A DNA stretch of 64,000 nt from an uncultured Mycoplasmatota bacterium (GCA_900553855.1 USFG01000004.1:1-64000); one strand, 5' to 3'. Counted from the first letter of the stretch, positions 42,212 to 51,887 are shown. Notes: a model not told the origin generated them from the letters alone. Program-made: numbers and translations.

Positions 42212-42826
42212 ATGTATCTAATTTTTGGAACTACTAGTAAAAGAAAGGTAGAAGATTTACAAAACATAATTAATGAAATGAATTTAGACATTCAAGTTGT
42301 TAGTATGGATGATATAGGTTGGGATAGAGGTGAAATTGAAGAAAATGGTTTTACAATAGAAGAAAACTCGTTAATTAAAGCAAAAGCTATATTTGCTTTT
42401 TGTAAAAATCATAATATAAATTATCCAATAATGACAGACGATGCTGGATTATTTGTAGATGCATTGAATGGAGAACCTGGTATATATACTGCTAGATATG
42501 CAGATGATGAACTTACTTTGAATCCGAATTTACCTAAACATCAGTGTGTTATTAAATTACTTAGAAACCTTAATAATAAAGTGAATAGAAATGCTAAATA
42601 CAGATGTTGTGTAACATGCATGATGCCTAGTGGAGATTATAATCAAGAAATTGGTGAAAGTAATGGGACTATAGCAAAAGAAATAATTGGAGAATTAAAG
42701 AAACCATACTTTTATTCAGTATTCGTATTGGAAGGTACAAATGTAGCTTTTAATGAATTAAAGGGTGAAAAACTTGATAATACTTATAGATATAATGCTT
42801 TAAGAAAGTCATTGAAAAAATTTTAA
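42212..42826 (+). CDS. rdgB: RdgB/HAM1 family non-canonical purine NTP pyrophosphatase
   Basis: The 204-residue product has the family motifs FGTTSKRKVEDLQNI (substrate loop), ENSLIKAKAIF, and TDDAGLFVDALNGEPGIYTARYA. It hydrolyses ITP, XTP and dITP to keep them out of nucleic acids. The C-terminal base-binding segment is unusual: the common SHR motif reads TYR (LDNTYRYNAL) and the FGYDPIF-like loop reads YFYSVFVLEG. Activity or specificity may therefore differ. Confidence 0.85.
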   Translation: MYLIFGTTSKRKVEDLQNIINEMNLDIQVVSMDDIGWDRGEIEENGFTIEENSLIKAKAIFAFCKNHNINYPIMTDDAGLFVDALNGEPGIYTARYADDELTLNPNLPKHQCVIKLLRNLNNKVNRNAKYRCCVTCMMPSGDYNQEIGESNGTIAKEIIGELKKPYFYSVFVLEGTNVAFNELKGEKLDNTYRYNALRKSLKKF

Positions 42827-42928
42827 ACAACTTCTAAGATTTAAATATTATGATTTGCCATATATCCTAGGTATTATAGTTAATATATGATACCATTTTA
42901 TGGTAACCATAGAAATGAATCAAAAATT

Positions 42929-42959
42929 GACGGAATTATACTAAATTTCGCCTTTTTTA
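42929..42959 (+). terminator. terminator after rdgB
   Basis: CGGAATT pairs with AATTTCG across a short loop, followed by CC and six T. A separate hairpin (ATACCAT/ATGGTA, about 42890-42904) lies upstream. Confidence 0.5.
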
Positions 42960-42968
42960 TGCTATAAT
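42960..42968 (+). promoter_or_regulatory. extended -10 promoter of the rbgA-rnhB-ltaS-topA group
   Basis: TG-C-TATAAT directly follows the T-run of the upstream terminator. The GGAGTGAT ribosome site and ATG at 42992 follow. Confidence 0.6.
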
Positions 42969-42991
42969 TGAATAGAAATGGAGTGATTCCT

Positions 42992-43837
42992 ATGGATAAT
43001 AAAACAAATATTAACTGGTACCCTGGGCATATGAAGAAAACCAAGGATGAAATTAAAAAAATAATGCCAGTTATAGATATCGTATTGGAAATAATTGATG
43101 CTAGAATACCACTATCTTCTAAAATTAAAGATATAGATGATATTACTAGAAATAAAGATAAAATACTTATAATGTCTAAAGCTGATTTATGCGATATAAA
43201 TGAAACTAATAAATGGGTTAAATATTATGAAAATGAAGGTTATAATGTAGTATTAGTTAATTTAAGTGATAATAATGATTATAAGAAAGTTATTGATTTA
43301 ATAAATAAAGTAGCTAAAAATATTAATTTAAAGAGAAAAGAAAAAGGTTTAAAAGAAAAAGAATTAAAAGCGTTAGTTATTGGAATACCTAATGTTGGTA
43401 AGAGTACTTTAATTAATAATTTGGCTGGTAAGAAAGTGGCTAAGACTGGTAATATGCCGGGAGTTACAAGAAATAATGTGTGGTTAAAAACTAAATATAA
43501 AGTATTAGTCCTTGATACACCGGGAATATTATGGCCTAAATTTGATGATGAAAAAGTAGCACTTAATTTATGTGTTTTTAGTGCGATTAAAGAAGATGTT
43601 ATCCCATTATATGATGTTGCTAGTTATATATTAAAAGTACTAAGTGAAAGATATCCTAATATATTAAGTGAGAGATTTAAAATTAATGAATTTAATGATG
43701 AAGCATTTGATGCAATTGCTAAAAATATTGGAGCTATTAAAAATGGAGAAGCAGATTATAATCGTACAGCCAAATATATAATTAATGAAATAAAGTTAGA
43801 ACATATAAAAGGAATTACATTTGATTATGAAAAATAA
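42992..43837 (+). CDS. rbgA: ribosome biogenesis GTPase RbgA (YlqF)
   Basis: The 281-residue product is a circularly permuted GTPase. It starts NINWYPGHMKKTKDEI, then has G4 (SKAD), G1 (GIPNVGKSTLINNL), G2/switch region and G3 (LDTPG). It acts late in 50S assembly. Length is typical, and it is followed by rnhB as in Bacillus (ylqF-rnhB). The ATG at 42992 follows GGAGTGAT. Confidence 0.95.
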   Translation: MDNKTNINWYPGHMKKTKDEIKKIMPVIDIVLEIIDARIPLSSKIKDIDDITRNKDKILIMSKADLCDINETNKWVKYYENEGYNVVLVNLSDNNDYKKVIDLINKVAKNINLKRKEKGLKEKELKALVIGIPNVGKSTLINNLAGKKVAKTGNMPGVTRNNVWLKTKYKVLVLDTPGILWPKFDDEKVALNLCVFSAIKEDVIPLYDVASYILKVLSERYPNILSERFKINEFNDEAFDAIAKNIGAIKNGEADYNRTAKYIINEIKLEHIKGITFDYEK

Positions 43838-44480
43838 TATGTTAAGTTATGAACAAGAATTATATAATAAAGGAATAAAATATATTGCTGGTGTAGATGA
43901 AGTAGGTCGTGGACCTTTAGTTGGGCCGGTTGTTACAGCAGCAGTTATTTTACCAGTGGGATATTTTAATGGATTAATTAATGATTCTAAAAAGTTATCA
44001 GAAAAAAGAAGAAATGAATTATATGAAATTATAATGAGAGATGCATTAAGTGTTTCAATTGGAATGATGGATAACAAAGTAATAGATGATGTAAATATTT
44101 ATGAAGCAACAAAACTTGCGATGTATCAAGCTATAAATAATTTAGAAATTAAGCCGGAATATGTACTTATTGATGCAATGAAGTTAAGTGATTTAGATGT
44201 GCCAAGCGAAAGTATTATTAAAGGTGATAGTAAGTCAGAATCAATAGCAGCAGCATCAATTATTGCTAAGGTTACTAGAGATAGAATGATGTATGAATTA
44301 GATGAAAAATTTCCAGAATATGGATTTAAAAATCATAAAGGTTACCCAACTAAAGCTCACCTAGAAGCAATAAAAAAATATGGATTACTTGATAATTATA
44401 GGTTTACATTTGGACCAGTCCGTGATTTAATATTAAATGGTGAGAAAAGTGAAAGAAAAATTAGGAAAACAAATTTTTAA
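43827..44480 (+). CDS. rnhB: ribonuclease HII
   Basis: The 217-residue product has the RNase HII core GVDEVGRGPLVGPVVTAAVIL with catalytic Asp/Glu, then NDSKKLSEKRR, LIDAMKL, the GDSKSESIAAASIIAKVTRDR block and NHKGYPTKAHLEAI. It removes RNA from RNA/DNA hybrids and misincorporated ribonucleotides. The start overlaps the rbgA 3' end; ATG 43827 is chosen, with ATG 43839 as an alternative. Its 3' end overlaps the next gene by about 32 bases. Confidence 0.95.
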   Translation: MKNNMLSYEQELYNKGIKYIAGVDEVGRGPLVGPVVTAAVILPVGYFNGLINDSKKLSEKRRNELYEIIMRDALSVSIGMMDNKVIDDVNIYEATKLAMYQAINNLEIKPEYVLIDAMKLSDLDVPSESIIKGDSKSESIAAASIIAKVTRDRMMYELDEKFPEYGFKNHKGYPTKAHLEAIKKYGLLDNYRFTFGPVRDLILNGEKSERKIRKTNF

Positions 44481-46518
44481 AAATAGTGTGGGTTTCTTAA
44501 CTTTGATTTTTTTTATTGAAATTATTTTAAGAATAAACCTTTCATATAAAATATTAGATTGGGATATTTTTAGAATATTCATATCTTCTTGTGGTTTTGG
44601 TATAGTATTAGGTTTAATAAGTTCTTTATTTAAAAAGACAGGAAGTAAGATATTTAATACAATTATAAGTGTAGCACTTACTTTATATGCATGGATAGAA
44701 GTTAATTTATACAATTATCTAGGATTTTTTATGGGAACTGGTAATGCAGAGCAAGGAACTAAAGTTGTAGATTATATTAAAGAATATATTGAGGCTGCCA
44801 ATTGGAAAAGTTATTTGTTATTAATTCCTTTAGTGTTATATCTATCTTATATTTGGGTTTTAGATAAAAAGATAAAAGAATACAAATTAAATAAGACTAC
44901 TTATTTTGAATTTAAAATAGAAAGTAATAGAAATAAATTATTAACGGTTGCAGCATATGCTATTGTAGTTGTATTTATGTGTATAATGTATTATGGAACA
45001 CTTACAGTTAAATTTATGCAAAATGATTTACAAACTATAAGTAATAAAAATTTAATTCTTACAAATGATAATCCAAATTTAAATGTAAGTCAGTTTGGAG
45101 TATATGCTTTTGGTTTTAGTGATATGATGATTAATACTTTTGATATTAATGCTGATATTAGTGGAGATGATGTTTTTAATAATAATCAAAGTAGTGTTGT
45201 AGCAAGTGAGGAGTATGTTAGAAATATTGATGATAGTGCTTGGAAAGAATTAATAAATAATGAAAAGAATTCAACTTATAATAAATTAAATAATTATTTT
45301 ATTAGTAGAGAGATTACTCCTAAAAATGATAAAACAGGTATTTATGAAGGAAAGAATTTAATAGTAATATTAATGGAATCAGTAAATTATATTGCAATTG
45401 ATAAAGATAGATATCCGACAATTTATAAGTTATGGAGTGAAGGAACATCATTTAGAAATAATTATAGTCCTAGAAATAGTTGTTCTACTGGTAATAATGA
45501 AATGACAGTTATGACTAGTTTGTATACTATTAATCAAACATGTACTGCTAATAGATATAAAAATAATGTTTATCCGGAATCTATATTTAATTTGTTTAAA
45601 GATTTAGATTATGTTACAACAAGTTATCATGATTATGGTGATCATTATTATTCTAGAAAAACTATTCATAAAAATATGGGAAGTGGACAATATTATAATG
45701 CATCTGATTTAAATATTAAGTGGAGTAGTTTATATGAAGAATGGCCTAGTGATACTGATTTAATTAAAACAAGTGTTCCTCATTTTATAAATGAAGATAA
45801 ATTTATGGTATTTTTAACATCAGTTACTACACATCAACCTTATGGTGTTGATAGTGAATATGGTAATAAGAATTTAGATAAATTAAATGATACAAATTAT
45901 CCAATGACTGTTAAAAGATATATGTCTAAGATGTATGAACTTGATAAAGCTTTAGAATTGTTATTAGATGAACTAGAGAAAGCTGGAAAATTAGAGGACA
46001 CTGTAATCGCATTATTTGGTGATCATTATCCTTATGGACTTAGTACAAGTTCTATATCAGAAGTAGTAGGTTATGATGCAAGTGTTGATAATGAGATGGA
46101 TAGAACTCCAATGATTATATATAATTATGGACAAGAGCCAGAAATAGTTGAAGATTATACTTCATTAGTTGATTTATTACCAACTTTATTAAATATGTTT
46201 GGAATTAATTATGATCCAAGATTATATTTGGGTAACGATATATTTTCAGAATATGATCATAGAGCTTATTTTGCTGATGGTTCTTGGCAAGATGAGGTAG
46301 GTTATTATAATGCGTCTAAAGGAGTATTTACATCTAAAGATGAAAGTAATACTTATACTAATCAAGAAATAATTGATATTAATAAACAAATTAATTTAAA
46401 ACAGCAAATGAGTGCACTCGCAATAAAAAATGATTATTTTAATTATTTGTTTAAAAAATTAGAAGAATATAGTAAAATTTCATATATAGCAAATAGTAGT
46501 AATAGAAATGAGGAATAA
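44449..46518 (+). CDS. LTA-synthase-family sulfatase-domain protein
   Basis: The 689-residue product has five N-terminal membrane helices and an extracellular alkaline-phosphatase-superfamily domain. Metal and nucleophile motifs are VILMESVN, SCSTGNNEMTVMTSLY (with the expected Thr nucleophile) and ALFGDHYPYG. The family transfers glycerol-phosphate from phosphatidylglycerol to make lipoteichoic acid or related polymers. The start is probably GTG 44449, 5 bases after GGTGAG inside rnhB; ATG 44437 is an alternative. No glycolipid synthesis gene is adjacent. Confidence 0.87.
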   Translation: MKEKLGKQIFKNSVGFLTLIFFIEIILRINLSYKILDWDIFRIFISSCGFGIVLGLISSLFKKTGSKIFNTIISVALTLYAWIEVNLYNYLGFFMGTGNAEQGTKVVDYIKEYIEAANWKSYLLLIPLVLYLSYIWVLDKKIKEYKLNKTTYFEFKIESNRNKLLTVAAYAIVVVFMCIMYYGTLTVKFMQNDLQTISNKNLILTNDNPNLNVSQFGVYAFGFSDMMINTFDINADISGDDVFNNNQSSVVASEEYVRNIDDSAWKELINNEKNSTYNKLNNYFISREITPKNDKTGIYEGKNLIVILMESVNYIAIDKDRYPTIYKLWSEGTSFRNNYSPRNSCSTGNNEMTVMTSLYTINQTCTANRYKNNVYPESIFNLFKDLDYVTTSYHDYGDHYYSRKTIHKNMGSGQYYNASDLNIKWSSLYEEWPSDTDLIKTSVPHFINEDKFMVFLTSVTTHQPYGVDSEYGNKNLDKLNDTNYPMTVKRYMSKMYELDKALELLLDELEKAGKLEDTVIALFGDHYPYGLSTSSISEVVGYDASVDNEMDRTPMIIYNYGQEPEIVEDYTSLVDLLPTLLNMFGINYDPRLYLGNDIFSEYDHRAYFADGSWQDEVGYYNASKGVFTSKDESNTYTNQEIIDINKQINLKQQMSALAIKNDYFNYLFKKLEEYSKISYIANSSNRNEE

Positions 46519-46519
46519 A

Positions 46520-48541
46520 ATGAATTTAGTTATTGTAGAATCTCCAAGTAAGACTAAAACAATTGGTAATTATTTAGGTAGTAATTATAAAGTAGTTTCT
46601 AGTAAAGGACATATTAGAGATCTTGCAACAACAGGTAAATATGGTTTAGGAATTGATATTGAAAATAATTTTAAGCCAAATTATACTGTAATTAAGGGTA
46701 AATCTAGTGTAATAAAAGAACTTAAAAGTGATGTTAAAAAAAGCGATATGGTATATCTTGCAACCGATCCCGACCGTGAAGGAGAAGCTATAAGTTGGCA
46801 TTTGAAAGATGCTTTAGGAATAGATGATAAAGATTATGAAAGAGTAGTTTTTAATGAAATTACGCATGATGCAGTTATAAACGCTTTTAAAACACCAAGA
46901 AAGATTGATGAAAATTTAGTTAAATCTCAAGAAACTAGAAGAATGTTAGATCGTATTATTGGTTTTAGATTATCTAAATTGATGCAATCAAAAACGGGTG
47001 GAAAATCAGCTGGACGTGTTCAATCAGTTGCTCTTAAATTAATTGTTGATAGAGAAAGAGAAATTAATGCATTTAATCCGGAAGAATATTGGACAATAAG
47101 TGCTATATTTCCTGAATTTAATGCTGATTTAGATAAATATAAAAATAAGAAAATAGAGATAGATAATGAAGATGAAGCAAATGATGTTTTAAATTCATTA
47201 GGTAAAGATTTTAAAGTTACTAGTGTAGTTAAAAAAGAAAAAAATAGAAAAGGTGTTATGCCTTTTACAACTAGTACTTTACAACAAGCGTGTGCTAATA
47301 AACTTAATTTTGGGGCATCTAAAACAATGCGTGTTGCTCAAAAACTTTATGAATCAGTTGATTTAGGCAAAGAATCAGTTGGTTTAATTACTTATATGAG
47401 AACTGATTCAACAAGATTATCTAATATGTTTATAGATGAAGCACATAAATTTATTGAAGAAAATTATGGTAAAAAATATATTGGTGCAGTTAAAAAGTCT
47501 AAAGAAAAAGCAAATGTTCAAGATGCCCATGAGGCAATTAGACCAACATCACTTAAAAGAACACCTGAATCTGTTAAACAATATTTAACAAATGATGAAT
47601 ATAAAGTTTATAGTATTATTTATGCTAGAGCTTTAGCTTCTTTAATGGCTGATGGAAAGATTTTAGCAACAACTATTTTATTAGATAATAACAATTATGA
47701 GTTTAAAGCAACTGGACAAATTGAATGTTTTGATGGTTATTTAAAAGTATACCGTAAATATGTCGACGTTGATGATGTTGTATTACCTGATATTCAAGAA
47801 GGAACTATTCTTAATGCGGATGAAGTTAAGAAAGAACAACACTTTACTAAACCACCAGCAAGATTTACGGAAAGTTCTTTAATTAAAGAATTAGAGGCTT
47901 TAGGTATTGGTAGACCATCTACCTACGCTAAAATATTAGAAGTAATTAAAGAAAGAGCCTATGTTAGATTAGAAGATAAAAAGTTTGTACCTACGGAAGT
48001 TGGAATCGAAACGACTGATAAATTGCAAGAATTTTTCTCAAGTATAATTAATGTAGATTATACGGCTAACATGGAAAATGATTTAGATTTAATTGCGGAA
48101 AATAAAGAAGATTATATTAAAGTATTAAAAGAATTTTATGGCGATTTTGAACCATTAGTTAAAAAAGCCTTTGATGAAATGGAGAAAAAAGCACCAGAAG
48201 TTACTGGTGATAAATGTCCAAATTGTGGATCCGATTTAGTTATAAGAACTAGTCGATATGGTAAGTTTACAGCATGTTCTAATTACCCAACTTGTAAGTA
48301 TATTAAACAAGAAGAGAAAAAAATAGAAGAGGTTTGTGACTGTCCAAATTGTGATGGTAAAATAGTAGTTAAACGTTCTAAAAGAGGTAAAGTTTTCTAT
48401 GGATGTAATAATTATCCTAAATGTAAAACAGCTTTGTGGGATGAACCGACGGGAGAAAAATGTCCTGAATGTGGAAACTTATTAGTGTTTAAAGGAAAAG
48501 ATAGAACTATAAAATGTAGTAGTTGTGATTATACAAAATAA
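46520..48541 (+). CDS. topA: DNA topoisomerase I
   Basis: The 673-residue type IA topoisomerase relaxes negative supercoils. It starts MNLVIVESPSKTKTI (TOPRIM), with ATDPDREGEAISWHL carrying the acidic triad, the catalytic GLITYMRTDSTRL (Tyr292), and KPPARFTESSLIKELE. The C-terminus has three zinc ribbons (CPNCGS..., CPNCDG..., CPECGN...). The ATG at 46520 follows GAGGAAT. All key residues are present. Confidence 0.97.
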   Translation: MNLVIVESPSKTKTIGNYLGSNYKVVSSKGHIRDLATTGKYGLGIDIENNFKPNYTVIKGKSSVIKELKSDVKKSDMVYLATDPDREGEAISWHLKDALGIDDKDYERVVFNEITHDAVINAFKTPRKIDENLVKSQETRRMLDRIIGFRLSKLMQSKTGGKSAGRVQSVALKLIVDREREINAFNPEEYWTISAIFPEFNADLDKYKNKKIEIDNEDEANDVLNSLGKDFKVTSVVKKEKNRKGVMPFTTSTLQQACANKLNFGASKTMRVAQKLYESVDLGKESVGLITYMRTDSTRLSNMFIDEAHKFIEENYGKKYIGAVKKSKEKANVQDAHEAIRPTSLKRTPESVKQYLTNDEYKVYSIIYARALASLMADGKILATTILLDNNNYEFKATGQIECFDGYLKVYRKYVDVDDVVLPDIQEGTILNADEVKKEQHFTKPPARFTESSLIKELEALGIGRPSTYAKILEVIKERAYVRLEDKKFVPTEVGIETTDKLQEFFSSIINVDYTANMENDLDLIAENKEDYIKVLKEFYGDFEPLVKKAFDEMEKKAPEVTGDKCPNCGSDLVIRTSRYGKFTACSNYPTCKYIKQEEKKIEEVCDCPNCDGKIVVKRSKRGKVFYGCNNYPKCKTALWDEPTGEKCPECGNLLVFKGKDRTIKCSSCDYTK

Positions 48542-48550
48542 TAATTTATT

Positions 48551-48579
48551 AAAAAATCCCCTCTAATTTTTAGAGGGGA
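48551..48579 (-). terminator. terminator of the ABC/secreted-protein operon
   Basis: TCCCCTCT (48557-48564) pairs with AGAGGGGA (48572-48579). On the minus strand it is followed by six T, so it ends the minus operon. It has the strongest G+C stem in the window. Confidence 0.85.
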
Positions 48580-48641
48580 GGTAAATTTATATAATAAAAT
48601 AAAATTTTTATTATATAATACTAATGGGGAAATAGTTTTAT

Positions 48642-49049
48642 TTATACATTTCCTGGTGTTGACTTACTTGTTAATACATATGACGCATTTGCTATAGATC
48701 CTTCTGTATCATTAACAGATGTAATTAAATAATCTTTATTTTTTTGTTCTTGTCCAAAAATGGTATAACTTATGTTATTTCCATTTATAGTTGTTCTTTT
48801 TACTTCTACATTAGTGAATCCTATTCCTAGAAAATTCTTTTTTGAAAGTGTAACATTTAGAGTAGAATTTCCACTATTTTGTGCAGTATATTTAACATAT
48901 GGATAACTTGCTTCAAGTGTGGCATAACTTGATTTATTACTTCGACCATACGTTAATGAAAAATTTCCAGTAGCAGTTGTAGCAGCATAAACTGTGGCAA
49001 AAGAAACTATAAGTAAAAGTGTACTAAAAATGTACGGTTTTTTCTTCAT
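48642..49049 (-). CDS. small secreted protein encoded with an ABC transporter
   Basis: The 135-residue product has a signal peptide (1-22, ending VYAAT) and a mature region of about 110 residues that is Ser/Thr/Asn-rich, probably beta-sandwich, without cysteines. It is the last gene of a four-gene minus-strand operon after an ABC ATPase and two FtsX-type permeases, and overlaps the second permease by 26 bases with its own AAAGGAGG site. The setting recalls secreted bacteriocin/ABC operons, but the sequence lacks the lactococcin 972 pattern. It may be cargo, a sensed ligand or a partner of the transporter. No family recognised. Confidence 0.6.
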   Translation of the reverse strand: MKKKPYIFSTLLLIVSFATVYAATTATGNFSLTYGRSNKSSYATLEASYPYVKYTAQNSGNSTLNVTLSKKNFLGIGFTNVEVKRTTINGNNISYTIFGQEQKNKDYLITSVNDTEGSIANASYVLTSKSTPGNV

Positions 49050-49848
49050 ATTTTTTCCTCCTTTCTATTATCATAAACATAGTAATAATAATTGTTGAAA
49101 CTATTAAAACTATGTTGATAACTAAATTAAAATACGTATTTATGTCTAAAATTTTTCTTATAATGATTTGCAACAAATTATTAAATAATAATATTGTAAC
49201 GAGTAAGGTTAGTAATTTAATCAGTAGAAATTTTTTTATTTGAATTAAACTGTATCCTATACAATAAAATAAATAATTATTTTTTTCTTCATCTAATATA
49301 ATATTAATTATTGTTGTAACGTATATAATTAAGCTTATGAAAATTATTATTATTAATAAATATAAAAAGTATGATAGATAGTTTTCAAAATTGTTATTGT
49401 CTTGTTTTAAAATTATAATATCGAATTGTATATTATTTTTACTGATTTTATCAATAAAATTATTATAATTAATCCAATCATTTAGTGTTATTATATATTT
49501 ATCTTTAAATTCATTTTTATTAAATTCTAAAGTAGATATATTTTTAATTCTATCAACATTTTTCAAAAAATCATCATTATCATTTTCAACTAAAATTTTA
49601 TCATATGACACAATACATTTTTTTAATGTGTCTATTTTATTATTATTTGAAATTAAATTATACTTTTTCTGATTATTTAAAGTAACTATTATGTAAGAAT
49701 TTTTATAATTATTATTTATAATTTTGATACTATATATGTAAAAATTGTATGCAATGTTTATTAAAAAAACTAGTGAAAATAAAATAAATAAATAATTTTT
49801 AGTTGTTTTTTTATTATAAAATTCTTTTAATATAACTATATACTTCAT
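49024..49848 (-). CDS. FtsX-type ABC permease, short form
   Basis: The 274-residue product has an N-terminal helix (about 18-40), an extracellular domain of roughly 110 residues, and three C-terminal helices (about 158-180, 205-235, 238-262), the FtsX/MacB topology. It has no ATPase domain. Its ATG overlaps the stop of the larger permease (ATGA), so the two probably form a heterodimer with the ATPase at 51046. Sequence is very Asn/Ile/Lys-rich with little recognisable identity. Confidence 0.65.
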   Translation of the reverse strand: MKYIVILKEFYNKKTTKNYLFILFSLVFLINIAYNFYIYSIKIINNNYKNSYIIVTLNNQKKYNLISNNNKIDTLKKCIVSYDKILVENDNDDFLKNVDRIKNISTLEFNKNEFKDKYIITLNDWINYNNFIDKISKNNIQFDIIILKQDNNNFENYLSYFLYLLIIIIFISLIIYVTTIINIILDEEKNNYLFYCIGYSLIQIKKFLLIKLLTLLVTILLFNNLLQIIIRKILDINTYFNLVINIVLIVSTIIITMFMIIERRKKYEEKTVHF

Positions 49849-51044
49849 AGTAATATCTCACTAATACTTTTATCTAAATTTTTATTTAACATTTTTTCAT
49901 TAATAAAATATATTAACAACATAAATATAAATGGAGTAATAATAATAGGAAGAATAGAAAATGATAATATTGTTCCATCATATATATAAGCACTATAATA
50001 ATTGTTTTTCATGTAATTAAAAATTATTATATATAAAACGATTGTTATTAAATAACTAAAGATAAATATTATTAGATTTTCCATAAGATTAATCATTTTG
50101 ATATTTTTCTTACTATAACCTGTTGCCTTTAATATTGCGTTTGATTTAGCATTAAACTTGATTTTTTTAGATATAAATGATTCCAATATAGAACAAAATA
50201 CTAAACTTATAATGATAGTACCAATTATTGGTATATAAAATATTAATTGTACATAACCTTTATTCAATTCTGAATATGGGGTAACGGTGAATCCTAATTT
50301 GCTTAATTCTTCTTTAACAATATCAAGATTTTTGTAATTGTCTATTATCGCAATTTTACCTGTTAATTCTTCTGGTATAAATTTTTGTTCACCAGTTTTA
50401 GAATCGATATATAAATTGCCACCATTACTATTTGGTACAATTTCTTTAAATATATCTTTATTAATATAACAAGTGCCTAAATCATTTATATTTTTTGTTG
50501 AGTTATATGTGCCTACAATTTTAAATTTATAGTTTTTATTATCTTCGGTAGTTATTTCGAATTCTTTGTTTAGAAAATCATTAGGTTTAAGTAGTCTATT
50601 TCGATTGAAAACAATTTTATCATCTATTTTTTCAATTTCATAAGGATAAAACATATCTGAACATATTGCATCATATTTGTTTACAAGATTTGTACCATTA
50701 TTAATTATAATATTGTTTGAATCTAAATAAGCATTAAGAACGATTCTTCCTTTAATGTCTGTGTCAAAATTTTTAACACTATATTCTGGCATTTTCTTGA
50801 AAACTTCATCTTCAACATCAACAATGTGATTAATGTTTTCAATTAAATCATATTTTGTTTTATCACCATTTATTATTAGTGTTCTAAACTTAATATCATT
50901 TTTTATAGCGTCATTCTTTAATGAAGTAAATGTTATAAATACTGATATTGTAAGTGTTAATGAGATACCTACGAGTAGGAAAATAATAAATAAGATAATA
51001 TTTCTTACGTTGAGTATATGTTTTTTTATATAATTAAAATACAT
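49845..51044 (-). CDS. FtsX-type ABC permease, long form
   Basis: The 399-residue product has an N-terminal helix (about 15-38), an extracellular domain of about 220 residues resembling MacB periplasmic-type domains, and three C-terminal helices with the FtsX pattern (SNAILKATGYSKKNIKMI). The ATG at 51044 follows CGGAGG and lies just after the ATPase stop; an upstream in-frame start inside the ATPase gene is not needed. This subunit type moves peptides or transmits mechanical signals and does not usually form a transport pore. Confidence 0.75.
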   Translation of the reverse strand: MYFNYIKKHILNVRNIILFIIFLLVGISLTLTISVFITFTSLKNDAIKNDIKFRTLIINGDKTKYDLIENINHIVDVEDEVFKKMPEYSVKNFDTDIKGRIVLNAYLDSNNIIINNGTNLVNKYDAICSDMFYPYEIEKIDDKIVFNRNRLLKPNDFLNKEFEITTEDNKNYKFKIVGTYNSTKNINDLGTCYINKDIFKEIVPNSNGGNLYIDSKTGEQKFIPEELTGKIAIIDNYKNLDIVKEELSKLGFTVTPYSELNKGYVQLIFYIPIIGTIIISLVFCSILESFISKKIKFNAKSNAILKATGYSKKNIKMINLMENLIIFIFSYLITIVLYIIIFNYMKNNYYSAYIYDGTILSFSILPIIITPFIFMLLIYFINEKMLNKNLDKSISEILL

Positions 51045-51045
51045 A

Positions 51046-51708
51046 TTAATCCTCCGTTTCAAGATAGATAATTTTATCTGCATATTTTTTGATTTTTTCG
51101 GAATGGCTAACTACAATTACACATTTATTTTCTTTAGAAAGTTCCTTTAAATCATTTAAAATAATATCTTCATTTTTCTTATCTAAATTACCAGTTGGCT
51201 CATCTGCTAAAATTATACTTGGATTATTTATTAACGCTCTAGCTATGGCGACTCTTTGTTGTTCTCCACCAGATAATTCTTTAGGAAAATGTTTTAATCT
51301 TTTGTCAATTTTGTATTTTTGAGCAAGATTTAATACGTCTATTCTTTTTTCTTTTAAATTACCATTTAGTAGTGTTGGCAATAAAATATTATCAAAAACA
51401 TTTAAGTTGTCATCTAATAAGAAATCCTGAAAAATAAAGCCAATTTTTTTGTTTCTTATTATAGATTTTTGTACGTCGTTTAATGACGATATATTTTCAT
51501 TTTCAATATAGATATTTCCAGTATCTAGTGTATCTAACATACCAATAAGTTTTATTAAAGTTGATTTACCACATCCGGAATGGCCCATAATTCCGTAAAA
51601 TTTACCATATTCAAAATTTTGTTCATAATCTTCAAATACTTTTATTTTTTCGTTGTGGGCATAGTATGATTTGTTAAGATGTTCAATTTTAATTGCAATA
51701 TTATTCAT
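51046..51708 (-). CDS. ABC transporter ATP-binding protein (MacB/LolD type)
   Basis: The 220-residue ATPase has Walker A GHSGCGKST (about 42-50), the Q-loop FIFQDFLLD, the signature LSGGEQQ, Walker B IILADEPTGNLD and switch His in VVVSHS. The DEPTGNLD ending is typical of MacB/LolD/FtsE-type systems that partner FtsX permeases. It is the first gene of the minus operon with a GGAGGT ribosome site. It is not linked to a two-component system here, unlike BceAB. Confidence 0.92.
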   Translation of the reverse strand: MNNIAIKIEHLNKSYYAHNEKIKVFEDYEQNFEYGKFYGIMGHSGCGKSTLIKLIGMLDTLDTGNIYIENENISSLNDVQKSIIRNKKIGFIFQDFLLDDNLNVFDNILLPTLLNGNLKEKRIDVLNLAQKYKIDKRLKHFPKELSGGEQQRVAIARALINNPSIILADEPTGNLDKKNEDIILNDLKELSKENKCVIVVSHSEKIKKYADKIIYLETED

Positions 51709-51800
51709 TTATTACCTCCATTTGCAATATATTTCTTTCAGTTTAATCATACTATAAAATATTACCTAAAAAAAGAGGAATATTGTAAAAATATCTAACT

Positions 51801-51815
51801 GTGAACACTTTTCAC
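51801..51815. promoter_or_regulatory. inverted repeat between divergent transcripts
   Basis: GTGAA-CACTT-TTCAC forms an inverted repeat in the gap between the ABC operon and the gene at 51895. It may be an operator shared by both, or chance. Confidence 0.35.
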
Positions 51816-51870
51816 GTCTAAATTTGTTAAAATATAATAAATATTAAAAGTATAATTTATATATATATAA

Positions 51871-51887
51871 GCCATTATAATAATGGT
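51871..51887 (+). promoter_or_regulatory. hairpin covering the ribosome-binding site of the 51895 gene
   Basis: GCCATTA (51871-51877) pairs with TAATGGT (51881-51887) around a 3-base loop. The 3' arm overlaps the GGTGAT ribosome site (51885-51890). A TATAAT at 51851-51856 suggests the transcript starts about 8-10 bases upstream, so this is a 5'-end hairpin and not a terminator of an upstream gene. Confidence 0.45.

Noticed and set aside
48642..49049. Lactococcin 972 family bacteriocin
   Set aside because: Operon context is similar, but the mature sequence lacks the family's Trp/Tyr/His-rich pattern, so only the neutral call is kept.
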